Below are positions 36,801 to 45,497 of a stretch of 64,000 nt of DNA, one piece after another. The notes beneath the pieces were generated by a model. It was not told the DNA's origin, searched no databases, and saw only the letters and a program-made list of their open reading frames with translations. How positions within the stretch are numbered: the first letter of the stretch is position 1; the number at the start of each line of letters is the position of its first letter. A program made the position numbers and the translations under genes. Origin of the DNA: an uncultured Bryobacterales bacterium (lineage in GTDB: Bacteria > Acidobacteriota > Terriglobia > Bryobacterales > Bryobacteraceae); NCBI GenBank assembly GCA_937959285.1, contig CALGAR010000026.1, positions 6,753 through 70,752 on the forward strand, in the 5' to 3' direction.

Positions 36801-37197
36801 TACGCGTCTCGAGCAAAGAAGCCTGGGCGCTGACGGTGACACTTTCAGAGACAGCTCCGACCTCGAGAACGACGTCGAGCTCCAGCGCCTGTCCGGTCGT
36901 CAGGGTCAGACCTTCACGAACATACTTGCGGAATCCATCGCGCTCGACCGTGATTGTGTAATTTCCGATCGGCAGCGGCTGCAGCGAATAAAAACCCGCT
37001 TCATTGGTTCGCACCGCCACTCTGAACTTGGTGGCAGGATTCAGAGCAACAACTTCCGCATTCAGTATCGATGCGCCCTGACTGTCTCGTACGACCCCGC
37101 TTACGCTCGCCTGCGGCGACTGGGAAAACCCGGTGCTGAGAGAGAACAAGAACACAGGCACTAGAACGACATACGGCCTGCACCGCTTCCACGACAT
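33853..37197 (-). CDS. Oar-like TonB-dependent receptor with carboxypeptidase-regulatory domain
   Basis: 1114 residues from MSWKRCRPYVVLVPV, with a signal peptide. An N-terminal CarboxypepD_reg domain (ASVSGVVRDSQGASILNAEV to about 110) precedes a plug (AGGRTQSQNFYMDGG, SYAAEYGGSAGGVIVATTKSGTNRIRGAAYEY) and a large barrel ending in LGLRLVY. This Oar/SusC-like type is greatly expanded in Bryobacteraceae and thought to take up glycans or peptides. No SusD partner is present. The ligand is unknown. Confidence 0.88.
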   Translation of the reverse strand: MSWKRCRPYVVLVPVFLFSLSTGFSQSPQASVSGVVRDSQGASILNAEVVALNPATKFRVAVRTNEAGFYSLQPLPIGNYTITVERDGFRKYVREGLTLTTGQALELDVVLEVGAVSESVTVSAQASLLETRTSDASQLVEAKTVENMPLGDRRTMNIINITGAAVFVNYDNGEKPNFSLAGGRTQSQNFYMDGGTVQNMRLGIGQVDTDPPVETVAEVKVLANSYAAEYGGSAGGVIVATTKSGTNRIRGAAYEYLRNEKLDAANFFAPWVNGEKVRAPLRYNVFGATIGGPVYIPKVYDGRDKTFFYFAYEGSRRREGATDTFTVPTADQRAGNFSTTYTAAGAVVPIFDPATGRVVNGRVVRDQFPGNIIPASRLDPVALKLLEFWPMPNTPPSNLSGANNYRTNYSSILTRNALLAKVDHNLSSKDRLSGRYLYNSDNRDFTTVLTDIAADPRQQALRHQNFVYSTWTRIISPTIVNELRFTYGNRINHQRSYGLGGNWPSRLGLTGIPDHAFPQFTVAGFQTLGTNAQERRQFPIQQYQIINNLSWVRGKHTMKFGAEIRPSFNYEVNLPTASGAFGFNPLSTGQPGQSGTGYSLASLLLGTPLTFSARQTEVLDRRSWYLAGFVQDDWAVHRDLTLNLGLRWETDTPIYDKNKRMNGFDMTRINPVSGTPGVVRFMGVDGFRTTPYNTDWNNFGPRFGLAWKPFGSTKTVIRSGFGVFFAHPFDGGAPSSASLGFELSANINSPDNGITAPFVLRDGVPGLNFDKPVLDDSFGAVPVGTNPTQAVTFYEENRRTGYSMQYNFTIQRELPGNILVEAAYLANLSRKLSSSSLSINQVRPEILSPTSTQKDRPFPQFSNVSLIFPTLGVSNYHAMALKAEKRFSSGFNFLTTYTWSKFLNNTNEGGTVIGAEGGTYSNYYNRRADYGPSENDIRHRLTLSSVYELPFGNGKKFLSDSWVRHIAGNWSVGSILTLQSGAPFTVTTQANTVFSAAGALRADVLRNPNLPNSERTLSRWFDTDAFRQPAPAQFGNQGVNLLRADGIVNLDLSLLRDFRLPGEDRRIQFRAEFLNLPNHPNFLIPGRVLGAQNFGIVSAARSPRSIQLGLRLVY

Positions 37198-37311
37198 AGA
37201 TACCCCTTCGTCTAACACTGGCATATAGCCAGGTGATACAGCACCAGATTGTAGCAGGAGTTACGGTTAGAAGTCTATAAAATTGATAGAAAATAGTGAC
37301 TATGGGTTAAA

Positions 37312-37347
37312 GTGTGACGCTCCAACCATTTAGGCGGAGCGTCACAC
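37312..37347 (-). terminator. Strong hairpin downstream of topA
   Basis: GTGTGACGCTCC and GGAGCGTCACAC form a perfect 12-pair stem with a 12-base loop. On the minus strand it lies 27 bases past the topA stop and is followed by TTTAA, so it probably terminates topA. It also separates topA from the receptor promoter region (AT-rich, 37264-37306). Confidence 0.6.
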
Positions 37348-37373
37348 GTCCGGAAGCCTGAAGAAATGAAGGG

Positions 37374-39836
37374 TTAGCGGGCTGTGGATTCAGCCGGAGT
37401 CAGCTCTCGCTTGAACTTACATTCCGGGTTGGGGCATTGAGCCACCGCCCCGGACTTGAGATATTTTTCAACCAGGTAAGGGCTGCTGCATTCCGGGCAG
37501 TGCTCGGCGATGGGCTTGTTCCAGGCGACAAACTCGCAGTCAGGGTAGCGGTTGCAGCCGTAGAACGTCTTGCCGCGTTTGGATCGCCGTTCGACAATTT
37601 CGCCCTCGCTGCAATTCGGGCATCTCACACCGATGGTCTTCTGCTTGACGTACTTGCACGTGGGGTAGTTGCTGCATGCAGTAAACTCCCCGAACCGGCC
37701 GTATTTTATGACCAAGTTACTCCCGCATTGCGGGCACGTTTCCTCGAGCGGCACATCGGCTTTCTTCTGTGCAGCGCCGATCTGGCGGGTAGTCTTGCAG
37801 TCCGGATAGCCCGAGCATGCGTAGAAGGTACCAAAGCGGCCCTTCTTCAACACCATCGGACGGCCGCAGTTTTCGCAATATTCCTCGGCGTCCTGCTCCG
37901 TGAGGTCCACTTTGTCGACGTCCGGCAGCTCGACTGCGAGTTGCCGGGTGTTCGTGCACTCCGGATAGCCGGTGCAGGCGAGGAAGCTGCCATGCTTACC
38001 CCATTTGATGACCATCGGCTTGCCGCACTTGTCGCAGACGATATCCGTCGGCTTCTCCATGCGCTTGATGTCGGTCATCTGGGTCTCGGCGCGTTCGAGG
38101 TCAGCCTTGAACTTCTCGTAGAAGGCGCTCATCGCCTCCGTCCACTCGCGCTTGCCCTCTTCAATCTCGTCCAGCTCGCCTTCGAGTCGCGCGGTGTAGT
38201 GCACGTCGAAGATGTCGTTGAAGGACTCGAGCAGCAGGTCGGTTACGACCATTCCTAATTCCGTCGGATGGAACTTGCCGCCTTCCTTCTTTACGTACTC
38301 CCGCTCCTGAATGGTAGAGAGGATCGAGGCGTACGTGGACGGGCGTCCAACACCGTCCGCTTCGAGTTCTTTCACCAACGTCGCTTCTGTGTAGCGCGGA
38401 GGCGGCTCCGTGAAGTGCTGTTGCGGCTCGAGGCTGCGGAAGCGCAGCTGCTCGCCCTCCTTCACCACAGGCAGCTTGTTTTTGAGCTCTTCGTCTTCCT
38501 CGTCCTTATGGTCTTTGCCTTCCTCATAGACAGCAAGGAACCCGTCGAACTTCGGAACGGAACCCGTGGCCCGGAAGAGATACTCGGCCTGATCCTTGCC
38601 TTTTGCCGTCACCTCGATCGTGGTTTGATCGAAGCGGGCCGGCGACATCTGAGAAGCGACAAAGCGCATCCAGATGAGGCGGTACAGCTTCAGCTCGTCT
38701 TCCGAGATGCCCTTGGTATCCTTCTCATCCTTTTTCAGATACTTCTGCAATTCCTCCGGCGTCCGCAAAACCGACGTCGGGCGGATCGCTTCGTGTGCAT
38801 CCTGGGCTTCCTTCTTGCTTCGGAAATAGTTGGGCTTCTCCGGGAGGTAGTTTTCCCCGTAGCGCTGGCCGATGAACTCCCGGACCTCGTTCAAGGCGTC
38901 GTCTGAAACGCGCGTCGAGTCCGTACGCATATACGTGATGAGCCCGACCGAGCCTTCCTTGCCCAGTTCCACGCCCTCGTACAGCCTTTGGGCCAGCATC
39001 ATTGTGCGCTTTACGCTGAAGCGGAGCTTGCGCGAGGCCTCTTGCTGCAGGGTTGAGGTGATAAACGGAGGGACGGGATTGCGCCGCTTCTCGCGCGTCG
39101 TAACAGACTTAACGATGTAGCTCGCGTCGGCGAGGTTGTCGACGATCGCCTTTGCTTGCTCCTCATTGGCGATCTCGACCGCTTCGTCGTTGCGTTTGGC
39201 GAGAGCCGCCTTGAGAACAGGCGGCTTCTGCGCCGCCAAGTGCGCATCGATGGTCCAGTATTCGCGCTTCTGGAACGCGCGGATCTCGCGCTCGCGCTCC
39301 ACAATCAGGCGCAGTGCAACGGTCTGGACGCGGCCGGCCGATAACCCGCGTCTCACCTTATCCCACAGTAAAGGGGAGATCTTATATCCGACCAACCGGT
39401 CGAGGACACGGCGCGCCTGCTGCGCGTCCACCAGATTGACGTTTACCGCTTGAGGCCGTTCAAAGGCTTTGCGGATGGCGTTCGCGGTAATTTCGTTGAA
39501 CATGACGCGAAAAACCTTCGCGCCACCATTCTTCTTGTCCTGCAGCTCCTCTTGCAGGTGATAACAGATCGCTTCACCCTCGCGATCAGGGTCAGCGGCC
39601 AGATAGATTGTGTCGGCCTGCCGGGCAGCTTTCTTCAGCTCCTCAATGAGTTTCTTCTTGCCTTCGATGATTTCGTAGCGGGGGCGAAAGTCACGCTCGA
39701 TATCGACAGCGAGGTCCTTCTTGGGCAAGTCCTTGATATGGCCCAGGGACGCTTTGACGACAAATTGCTTGCCGAGATATTTTCCGATTGTTTTCGCCTT
39801 CGCCGGCGATTCGACGATGACGAGAGATTTACCCAT
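37374..39836 (-). CDS. topA: DNA topoisomerase I
   Basis: Type IA topoisomerase relaxing negative supercoils. 820 residues. The N-terminal Toprim domain begins KSLVIVESPAKAKTIGKYLG; the cleavage domain has the active Tyr in GLITYMRTDSTRVS. Five C-terminal zinc-ribbon units follow: CDKCGKPM/CTGYPEC, CENCGRPM/CSGYPDC, CPQCGSNL/CSNYPTC, CPNCSEGE/CNRYPDC and CPECSSPY/CPNPEC. E. coli TopA has three, so the tail is long. It is preceded by dprA, as in many bacteria. Confidence 0.96.
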   Translation of the reverse strand: MGKSLVIVESPAKAKTIGKYLGKQFVVKASLGHIKDLPKKDLAVDIERDFRPRYEIIEGKKKLIEELKKAARQADTIYLAADPDREGEAICYHLQEELQDKKNGGAKVFRVMFNEITANAIRKAFERPQAVNVNLVDAQQARRVLDRLVGYKISPLLWDKVRRGLSAGRVQTVALRLIVEREREIRAFQKREYWTIDAHLAAQKPPVLKAALAKRNDEAVEIANEEQAKAIVDNLADASYIVKSVTTREKRRNPVPPFITSTLQQEASRKLRFSVKRTMMLAQRLYEGVELGKEGSVGLITYMRTDSTRVSDDALNEVREFIGQRYGENYLPEKPNYFRSKKEAQDAHEAIRPTSVLRTPEELQKYLKKDEKDTKGISEDELKLYRLIWMRFVASQMSPARFDQTTIEVTAKGKDQAEYLFRATGSVPKFDGFLAVYEEGKDHKDEEDEELKNKLPVVKEGEQLRFRSLEPQQHFTEPPPRYTEATLVKELEADGVGRPSTYASILSTIQEREYVKKEGGKFHPTELGMVVTDLLLESFNDIFDVHYTARLEGELDEIEEGKREWTEAMSAFYEKFKADLERAETQMTDIKRMEKPTDIVCDKCGKPMVIKWGKHGSFLACTGYPECTNTRQLAVELPDVDKVDLTEQDAEEYCENCGRPMVLKKGRFGTFYACSGYPDCKTTRQIGAAQKKADVPLEETCPQCGSNLVIKYGRFGEFTACSNYPTCKYVKQKTIGVRCPNCSEGEIVERRSKRGKTFYGCNRYPDCEFVAWNKPIAEHCPECSSPYLVEKYLKSGAVAQCPNPECKFKRELTPAESTAR

Positions 39837-39995
39837 AACCTTTTTAACTACGTCTTTAAATACGTCCGTCCGGAACCGTAATCCAGATATTTCCCCGTAC
39901 TACAACTGTTGCTCTAGCTCTGAAGGAACTGAAGGACGTCACGTCTGTTACCGTGGCGGCCTCAGAGACCAGGAGGCTCCGGGCAAGGAAGACGC

Positions 39996-41165
39996 TCACT
40001 CCACCCACAATTTAACAAAGTTCTTGCCGGGAAGCTGCCGTACTACTCCCGCCAGCTCCAATTCGAATAGGACCGCAATGACCTCCGACGAGGAATAATT
40101 TTCTACTTTCGTCAGAAGATCGTCAAGGTTTATGGCGGAATCGGTCGGGAGCGCATCGAGTACGGCCTTCGCGACATGTCGATTGGGTCCTGAGACCGGA
40201 ACGATGGCAGGATCCCCTTTTTTGGGATGCTCCTGCTGTTCGAAAAGATTCCGCTGACCGCGAAGACGAATACGATCCTCCGGTGGCAGTCCTTCAATGA
40301 CATCCTGCGGAGACTGTACCAGATGCGCTCCTTCTTTGATCAGCATGTTCGGACCCCAGCTCATCTTCGATGTGATGTTCCCGGGCACCGCGAACACCTC
40401 GCGGTTCTGCTCGAGCGCAAGCCTTGCCGTAATGGCTGATCCGCTGTGTTCGGCTCCTTCCACCACAAGCACGCCTACGCTCATTCCGCTGACAATCCGG
40501 TTACGAATTGGAAAATTTTGCGGATAGGCCGGAGTGGACATCGGGAACTCAGAAACGAGCAGGCCTTTGGTCGCGATTTCTTGCGCGAGCCGCCGGTTCT
40601 CGGCTGGGTAGATGTTGTCCAGGCCGCATCCGAACACAGCGACTGTCGCGCCTCCGCCTGACAGCGCCCCTTTGTGGGCAGCCGTATCGATGCCTCTCGC
40701 CATTCCGCTCGCGATCGTCAATCCCGCCTCCGCCAACTCTCTGCTGAGCCGTTCGGCCACCTGAACGCCGTAAGGGCTCGGGCGGCGCGTTCCGACAACG
40801 GCCAGCATGAGCGATTCGAGCAGCTCAACTCTTCCTCGCGCGAAAAGGGCAACCGGCGGATCGTAAATCTCGCGAAGCCTCTGTGGATACCGCGGATCGG
40901 AGAGTGGGATGAGCACCGCTTCTGCCGCCGCCATCTTCTCCTGCTGCCTGACTGCTTCCTCGAATGTGCAGCCGCTCGCAATGCTTCGTGCAAGGCCTCC
41001 CGGTAACCCCGCTGCCTCCAGCTCCGAGGGCGTCGCCCGGAAGATCGCCTCCGGGCTCCGGAACTGCTGAAGGAGCAGTCCCGCGGAGCGCGGCCCCAAG
41101 CCGGGCACCAGGAGCAAAGCCAGCCAGTGCAGTTCCTGTTCGCGAGTGTAAGCAGCAGTCGCCAA
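39996..41165 (-). CDS. dprA: DNA-processing protein DprA
   Basis: Loads RecA on incoming single-stranded DNA in natural transformation. 389 residues: an N-terminal helical region (HWLALLLVPGLGPRSAGLLL), the Rossmann-like DprA core (LAVVGTRRPSPYGVQVAERL, GMARGIDTAAHKGAL, NFPIRNRIVSGMS, VFAVPGNITSK) and a C-terminal winged helix (ATLTKVENYSSSEVIAVLFELELAG-like segment near the end). The start is a TTG with GGGGAG 8 bases upstream. It is separated from topA by 159 bases. Confidence 0.93.
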   Translation of the reverse strand: MATAAYTREQELHWLALLLVPGLGPRSAGLLLQQFRSPEAIFRATPSELEAAGLPGGLARSIASGCTFEEAVRQQEKMAAAEAVLIPLSDPRYPQRLREIYDPPVALFARGRVELLESLMLAVVGTRRPSPYGVQVAERLSRELAEAGLTIASGMARGIDTAAHKGALSGGGATVAVFGCGLDNIYPAENRRLAQEIATKGLLVSEFPMSTPAYPQNFPIRNRIVSGMSVGVLVVEGAEHSGSAITARLALEQNREVFAVPGNITSKMSWGPNMLIKEGAHLVQSPQDVIEGLPPEDRIRLRGQRNLFEQQEHPKKGDPAIVPVSGPNRHVAKAVLDALPTDSAINLDDLLTKVENYSSSEVIAVLFELELAGVVRQLPGKNFVKLWVE

Positions 41166-41266
41166 GCGAAATCTCCCCGAAAGGAGTGCATCGGCTGCGG
41201 GGAATCTCTCAGCAGGCGAACTCGCGGCGTCGAGCTTCCCTACGCTAAGATTGAGGTGTTCCGAAG

Positions 41267-41530
41267 GTGAGAAGAGACGACGACGAGTTTGCGGCGCTCG
41301 ACCTCGAGCTGGTTTATATCGCCAAGAAGCTCAAAGAGGCGCAACGGCTGGAAAGCCAGCTGACTGAGGCTGGCGTCGACTTCCTGATTGAGGCCGACAC
41401 CTACCGCGGCGGCATCATCTTTCAGACTGAGCGCGTCGGCGCCTTCTTCTACGTACGTCCCGAAGACGTGGAGCACGCCCACGGAGTCCTCCGAAAGCAC
41501 CGCTACAAGCCCCATCAGCGAATGAAATGA
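41267..41530 (+). CDS. Small protein of unknown function
   Basis: 87 residues, GTG start, acidic N-terminus. The fold suggested by LVYIAKKLKEAQRLESQLTEAGVDFLIEADTY is a small alpha/beta unit, somewhat like DUF2007 signal-transducing domains in its residue pattern; that likeness is weak. It ends 1 base before the stop of the convergent sulfatase gene. No operon partner. Cytoplasmic. Confidence 0.6.
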   Translation: MRRDDDEFAALDLELVYIAKKLKEAQRLESQLTEAGVDFLIEADTYRGGIIFQTERVGAFFYVRPEDVEHAHGVLRKHRYKPHQRMK

Positions 41531-41531
41531 A

Positions 41532-43037
41532 TCAGCGCCGCTGGTACTTTGGATTGTACTTTCCGCGCTCGGCGAAGCCGCCGAGTTCGGGCCGCATCGG
41601 CGAATAACGAGGATAGCTTTCGAAGATATCACCCGTTCCGAGCATGCGGGGATCCTCGTGCGCTTTCAGACCGGCCTCCAGCCGGCGGCGCATCTCCGCC
41701 TGTGTCTGCTGGAACTCCGGTTTTCCCGCGAGATTATTGAGACACCCCGGATCCTTGCGAATGTCAAAGAGCTGCTCCGCCGGTTGCTTCCCAAAGCCGC
41801 GCTCGAAGAAGGGCCTCACTTTGGGATCCTCGCGGTGCTTCTGCACATAAGTTTTGGTCGGCCCCGCGTCGATGTCGTAATATCCTTCGGGGTCGCCGGC
41901 AGGCCACCGGTCCGGCTTGAAGTTGCGCACATACAGATAGTCGCGGGTTCGATAAGCGCGAGCAGGGTAACCGAGGTTGTCGAAGCGGGCGTGAGAATGG
42001 CGCTCGCGGCCTGAGAAGACACCGATCCGTCCCGTGGCCTTCCCGTCGAGCTTGCCGATGAGGGACTCTCCTACCATTGTAGCAGGAACTGGAACGCCGG
42101 CGGCCTCGAGAAACGTTGGAGCGAAGTCGACGAAGCTGATTACATCATCGTAGACGCGGCCTCCTTTCCACCGTTCGGGCCACGCTATGGCGAGGGGAAG
42201 GTGGATGCCGTAGTCTGTCATCATGGCCTTGGCGCCGGGGAAGGCCATTCCGTTGTCGCTCGTAACGACGACAATTGTATTGCTCAGCTCGCCGCGTTTT
42301 TCGAGGAAGTCGAGCATTCGCCCGAGGTGAGTGTCGAAATGTTCAATCTCGAGGTAGTAGTCGAGGATGTCGCTGCGCACCTCCGGCGCATCGGGTAGAA
42401 AGGGCGGGACTTTGACATCCTCCAGGCGGCGGCCGGCCTTCAGACCGGAACCTTCCTCGTACACCCGGTGAGGCTCCTGGCAACCGAACCAGAATGCAAA
42501 TGGCGCACCCTTCGGGCGCTTGTCGAGAAAGGCCGCGAAGTTGGCGGCATAATCGATGTTACTGACTCCCGGACGGGCGTTCTTCACCGTAATCGATGAG
42601 AAGTCAGGACCCGCCGGATTCCGCTTCCATCCGCTGCCCTGCCAGTTGCACGGTCCCGCGCCTTTCCCGGTGAGACCAACGAAGTAGCCGGCGCGTTCAA
42701 GCAAATCCGGGTAGACAGTCAGCGAAGTCGGGAAGCCCGAGGCGTGCGTGCCTGCCTCCCCCAACTGCCAGGGGTAGCGGCCCGTAAGAATGGCGGCACG
42801 CGACGGAGCGCAGCCTGGAGACGCACAGATCGCATTGGTGAACCGGACGCCCACGCCGGCGACACGATCGAAGGAGGGTGTCCGGACGGTCCTGTCCCCA
42901 TTGGCGCCTGTGTGGGGCCATGACTGGTCGTCGGCAATCGCGAACAGGATGTTCGGGCGCGCGGCCGCATAGCCACGACTTAGGAAGAAGGGAACAACGG
43001 AGGCTCCAAGGATCGTTCGTCGCGTGAGAGGTTGCAC
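41532..43037 (-). CDS. Exported type I sulfatase
   Basis: 501 residues. A Tat-like signal (LTRRTILGASVVPFFLSRGYA) precedes the alkaline-phosphatase-fold sulfatase domain. NILFAIADDQSWP supplies metal-binding Asp residues, CAPSRAAILTGRYP is the C-x-P-x-R maturation motif whose Cys becomes formylglycine, and VVVTSDNGMAFPGAK supplies the Asp-Asn metal pair. It hydrolyses an organic sulfate ester, possibly from a polysaccharide. No maturase gene is nearby. The epimerase gene upstream is transcribed in the same direction, 72 bases away. Confidence 0.9.
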   Translation of the reverse strand: MQPLTRRTILGASVVPFFLSRGYAAARPNILFAIADDQSWPHTGANGDRTVRTPSFDRVAGVGVRFTNAICASPGCAPSRAAILTGRYPWQLGEAGTHASGFPTSLTVYPDLLERAGYFVGLTGKGAGPCNWQGSGWKRNPAGPDFSSITVKNARPGVSNIDYAANFAAFLDKRPKGAPFAFWFGCQEPHRVYEEGSGLKAGRRLEDVKVPPFLPDAPEVRSDILDYYLEIEHFDTHLGRMLDFLEKRGELSNTIVVVTSDNGMAFPGAKAMMTDYGIHLPLAIAWPERWKGGRVYDDVISFVDFAPTFLEAAGVPVPATMVGESLIGKLDGKATGRIGVFSGRERHSHARFDNLGYPARAYRTRDYLYVRNFKPDRWPAGDPEGYYDIDAGPTKTYVQKHREDPKVRPFFERGFGKQPAEQLFDIRKDPGCLNNLAGKPEFQQTQAEMRRRLEAGLKAHEDPRMLGTGDIFESYPRYSPMRPELGGFAERGKYNPKYQRR

Positions 43038-43109
43038 GCCTACATCCTATCGAAATCGGCGTGAAAGCCAACGCGATTTATCGATCGGCGGCTGCCGGTC
43101 GCGGGAGCT

Positions 43110-44198
43110 CTATCGGGGAAGCAGGCCGAGACCGGGCCGGTTCGGGAGGATCAGCTTGCCGTTCTTCACCAGCACGCCCTCGAAGGGATCGTTTGCGATG
43201 AGAAGATTGCCGTCGAGGTCTGCGTAATCCACGAGCGGCGACAGATGGGCGGCGGCGGTGATTGCGACAGAGCTCGAGATCATGCAGCCGAGCATCGTCT
43301 TTAGCTTCAGCGAACGGGCGATGTTGATCATGCGAAATGCTTCGAGCATTCCCCCGCACTTGTCAATCTTGATATTCACTCCGTCGAAGGAGCTGGCGAG
43401 CCTTGGCATGTCCTCCGGGTGCAGGCAGGCCTCGTCGGCGATAATCGGGATGTGAACTTTGCTGCGCACCCAGCGCGTCTCTTCGAGCATGTGCGCGGGC
43501 ATCGGCTGCTCGATGAATTCCACGCCCTGCTTCTCCAGCCAGTTGATCTTCCGGACCGCTTCTTCCTTGTCCGTCCAACCCTCATTGGCGTCGACGCGCA
43601 GCGGCTTTGATGTGACGCTCCGGACCGCTTCAATCATCTCCTCATCGGTCTTGAGCCCAACCTTCACCTTCAGGACTGGGTAGGCATCCGCCTCGCGCAC
43701 TTTCTGGCGCACGATCTCCGGCTTATCGATTCCAATCGAGAACGTGGTGACGGGCGCGTCGTTCGGGTCGAGGCCAAAGTAGCGGTAGAGGGGAACGCCG
43801 AGCTTCTGGCCGTTCCAATCCATGAGGGCGATGTCAAGGGCTGCCTTGGCGGCAAACTCGCCTCGAATGTGGGTGAAGACATCGTCGAGGAGCTTGCTGA
43901 ACTGCCGCGGGTCGTAGGATGTGATACGGTCTTTGACGGCTTCGATCGCTCGGCGCGCGGTCTCCGCGGTCTCCTTGTATCGAGGAATCGGTGCACCCTC
44001 GCCGCGCCCCGTGACGCCGTCTGCCGTGAAACGGAGGTGAAGGGTGTCGCGGTACTCGCTCGAGGACATCACAGTCGTCCAGGTGTGGCGCAGCTTCAGC
44101 CGGACAATTTCCGTCTCCAGTTGACTGACGCTTGCAGACCTGACGGACAGAGGAAGCGCCGCTCCGAGAACCGTTTTGAAAAGGTCGCGCCGGTTCAT
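43110..44198 (-). CDS. Dipeptide epimerase-type enolase superfamily enzyme, exported
   Basis: 362 residues. A Tat-like leader (MNRRDLFKTVLGAALPLSV) and then the muconate-lactonizing capping and barrel domains. VLKVKVGL carries the K-x-K catalytic Lys, followed by metal ligands in LRVDANEGW, FIEQPMP and IADEAC, the second Lys in NIKIDKCGGMLEA and the D-x-D element YADLDGNLL. DLDG at this place is typical of L-Ala-D/L-Glu and other dipeptide epimerases. A Tat leader on this fold suggests a periplasmic role, perhaps with murein peptides. Confidence 0.83.
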   Translation of the reverse strand: MNRRDLFKTVLGAALPLSVRSASVSQLETEIVRLKLRHTWTTVMSSSEYRDTLHLRFTADGVTGRGEGAPIPRYKETAETARRAIEAVKDRITSYDPRQFSKLLDDVFTHIRGEFAAKAALDIALMDWNGQKLGVPLYRYFGLDPNDAPVTTFSIGIDKPEIVRQKVREADAYPVLKVKVGLKTDEEMIEAVRSVTSKPLRVDANEGWTDKEEAVRKINWLEKQGVEFIEQPMPAHMLEETRWVRSKVHIPIIADEACLHPEDMPRLASSFDGVNIKIDKCGGMLEAFRMINIARSLKLKTMLGCMISSSVAITAAAHLSPLVDYADLDGNLLIANDPFEGVLVKNGKLILPNRPGLGLLPR

Positions 44199-44357
44199 GG
44201 CCGTCTCCCGGCTGCAGTGAAGCGTGGGCGTGAGGCTTTGGACATCAAGGGCGCATTTCCGCCGGAGCCCTGGAACACCGGCGGCAGAAGGGCGGAAAAC
44301 ATTCTCTGTTCTCAGTATACCGGCCGAAGGTTAGCGGCCGCTGCGCTCCTCCCGGAC

Positions 44358-45263
44358 TCAAAGAACAGGAGAGATCGGATCCTGGATCGCCGTGCGCTTA
44401 TGCCCGAAGATTTCGCGCTTCAGACTGGGCGCCGGCAGGGGCGTCCAGCCCTCGACGGGAACGGTGAACAGAGGGCAGGCCAGCCGCCGGACCACATGTC
44501 CGAGACCCACGTCACCGATCGCTGGCGAGGCCCCGCTCCCTCGTGAGCTCATTACCAGATCGACAGAATATTCCCGCGCGGCCTGCGCAAGACATCTGCT
44601 CCAGCTACCGACGAGAACCAGCGGCGTCGCAGGCACGCACAAGGCCGTTGCCAAATTCCGAAGGTCTTTGTCGGCGCGCTCGCGCGAGAGCGGCCTCCTT
44701 CCTTGCTCCACGACGTAATGCAGCAGCCCTTCATTGGGCTCGGGAACGACATGGAGCAGGACCAGTTCCGAGCCAGTTCTGAGGGCAACCTCCTGGGCTT
44801 TGTAAGCCAGAGCCGCGTCGTTGCCTTCCAGTTCCACAGCAACCAAGATGCGGCGGCTGCGCGGCTCGAAGGCGGAGCCGGGCTTGATTGCGGGCGCAAT
44901 GCACACAGGCCGGCCGCTCAGACGGAGCACTTCCTCCGTCACCGAGCGCCTCCAGAACCGGTTCCACCGTCCGTACAGGCGCGTGGCCATCAGCACCAAA
45001 TCCGCATCGATGGCTTCTGCATGCTCTGAGATGGTTGCCGCAGCCTCTCCGCGCAGCACTCGGCGCCGTATCTCGAATGGCTCCCCCAGGCCGGGCCACG
45101 CGTTCGAAGGCCAATGGCAGCTTTGCGCGCTCTCAAAGCGAATCACGTGCAACAGATTGAGATCTGCGGCCAAAGACCTGGCGACACCGATTGCGTATTC
45201 CACGGCCGCTTCTGACTGATAGGAAAGGTCGATGGGGGCTAAGATACTCCATCTTGAGGCCAT
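44358..45263 (-). CDS. Tandem universal stress protein (two UspA domains)
   Basis: 301 residues from the ATG at 45263, chosen because GGGAG lies 9 bases upstream; an ATG three codons earlier would sit directly on that ribosome site. Two UspA folds: WSILAPIDLSYQSEAAVEYAIG to VCIA (about 1-135) and RRILVAVELEGNDAALAYKA to FTVPV (140-285). The second keeps a partial ATP loop (SSRGSGASPAIGDVGLGHVV); the first lacks the GxxG spacing. A sigma-54-type promoter lies about 100 bases upstream, next to an NtrC-family activator gene. Confidence 0.88.
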   Translation of the reverse strand: MASRWSILAPIDLSYQSEAAVEYAIGVARSLAADLNLLHVIRFESAQSCHWPSNAWPGLGEPFEIRRRVLRGEAAATISEHAEAIDADLVLMATRLYGRWNRFWRRSVTEEVLRLSGRPVCIAPAIKPGSAFEPRSRRILVAVELEGNDAALAYKAQEVALRTGSELVLLHVVPEPNEGLLHYVVEQGRRPLSRERADKDLRNLATALCVPATPLVLVGSWSRCLAQAAREYSVDLVMSSRGSGASPAIGDVGLGHVVRRLACPLFTVPVEGWTPLPAPSLKREIFGHKRTAIQDPISPVL

Positions 45264-45365
45264 ACGAGACATCTCCCGGCACGCTGGCGCTTCGACACGG
45301 TTGCCTTTCAGCTCGCGAGAGGCCGCTTGCCTGGTCGTTGTCGGTGCTCAGCTACCGGTTCCAGT

Positions 45366-45381
45366 TGCACGCCCCGTGCCA
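45366..45381 (-). promoter_or_regulatory. Sigma-54-type promoter for the universal stress protein gene
   Basis: On the minus strand: TGGCACGGGGCGTGCA. Against the -24/-12 consensus TGGCACG-N4-TTGCW it differs in one base (GTGC for TTGC), and the GG and GC are exactly 10 bases apart. The predicted start is near 45355, about 90 bases before the gene. Confidence 0.7.
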
Positions 45382-45497
45382 GAGAATTGCCCTGAATTCG
45401 GAGGGGTGTTAAGGCGCTTCAGGCGCTGCACTGCCTCATTTCGGACGCCAGTGGCCGGATAGGGACAGGTCGTTCGATCGGAGCGGGATGCCCGGCT

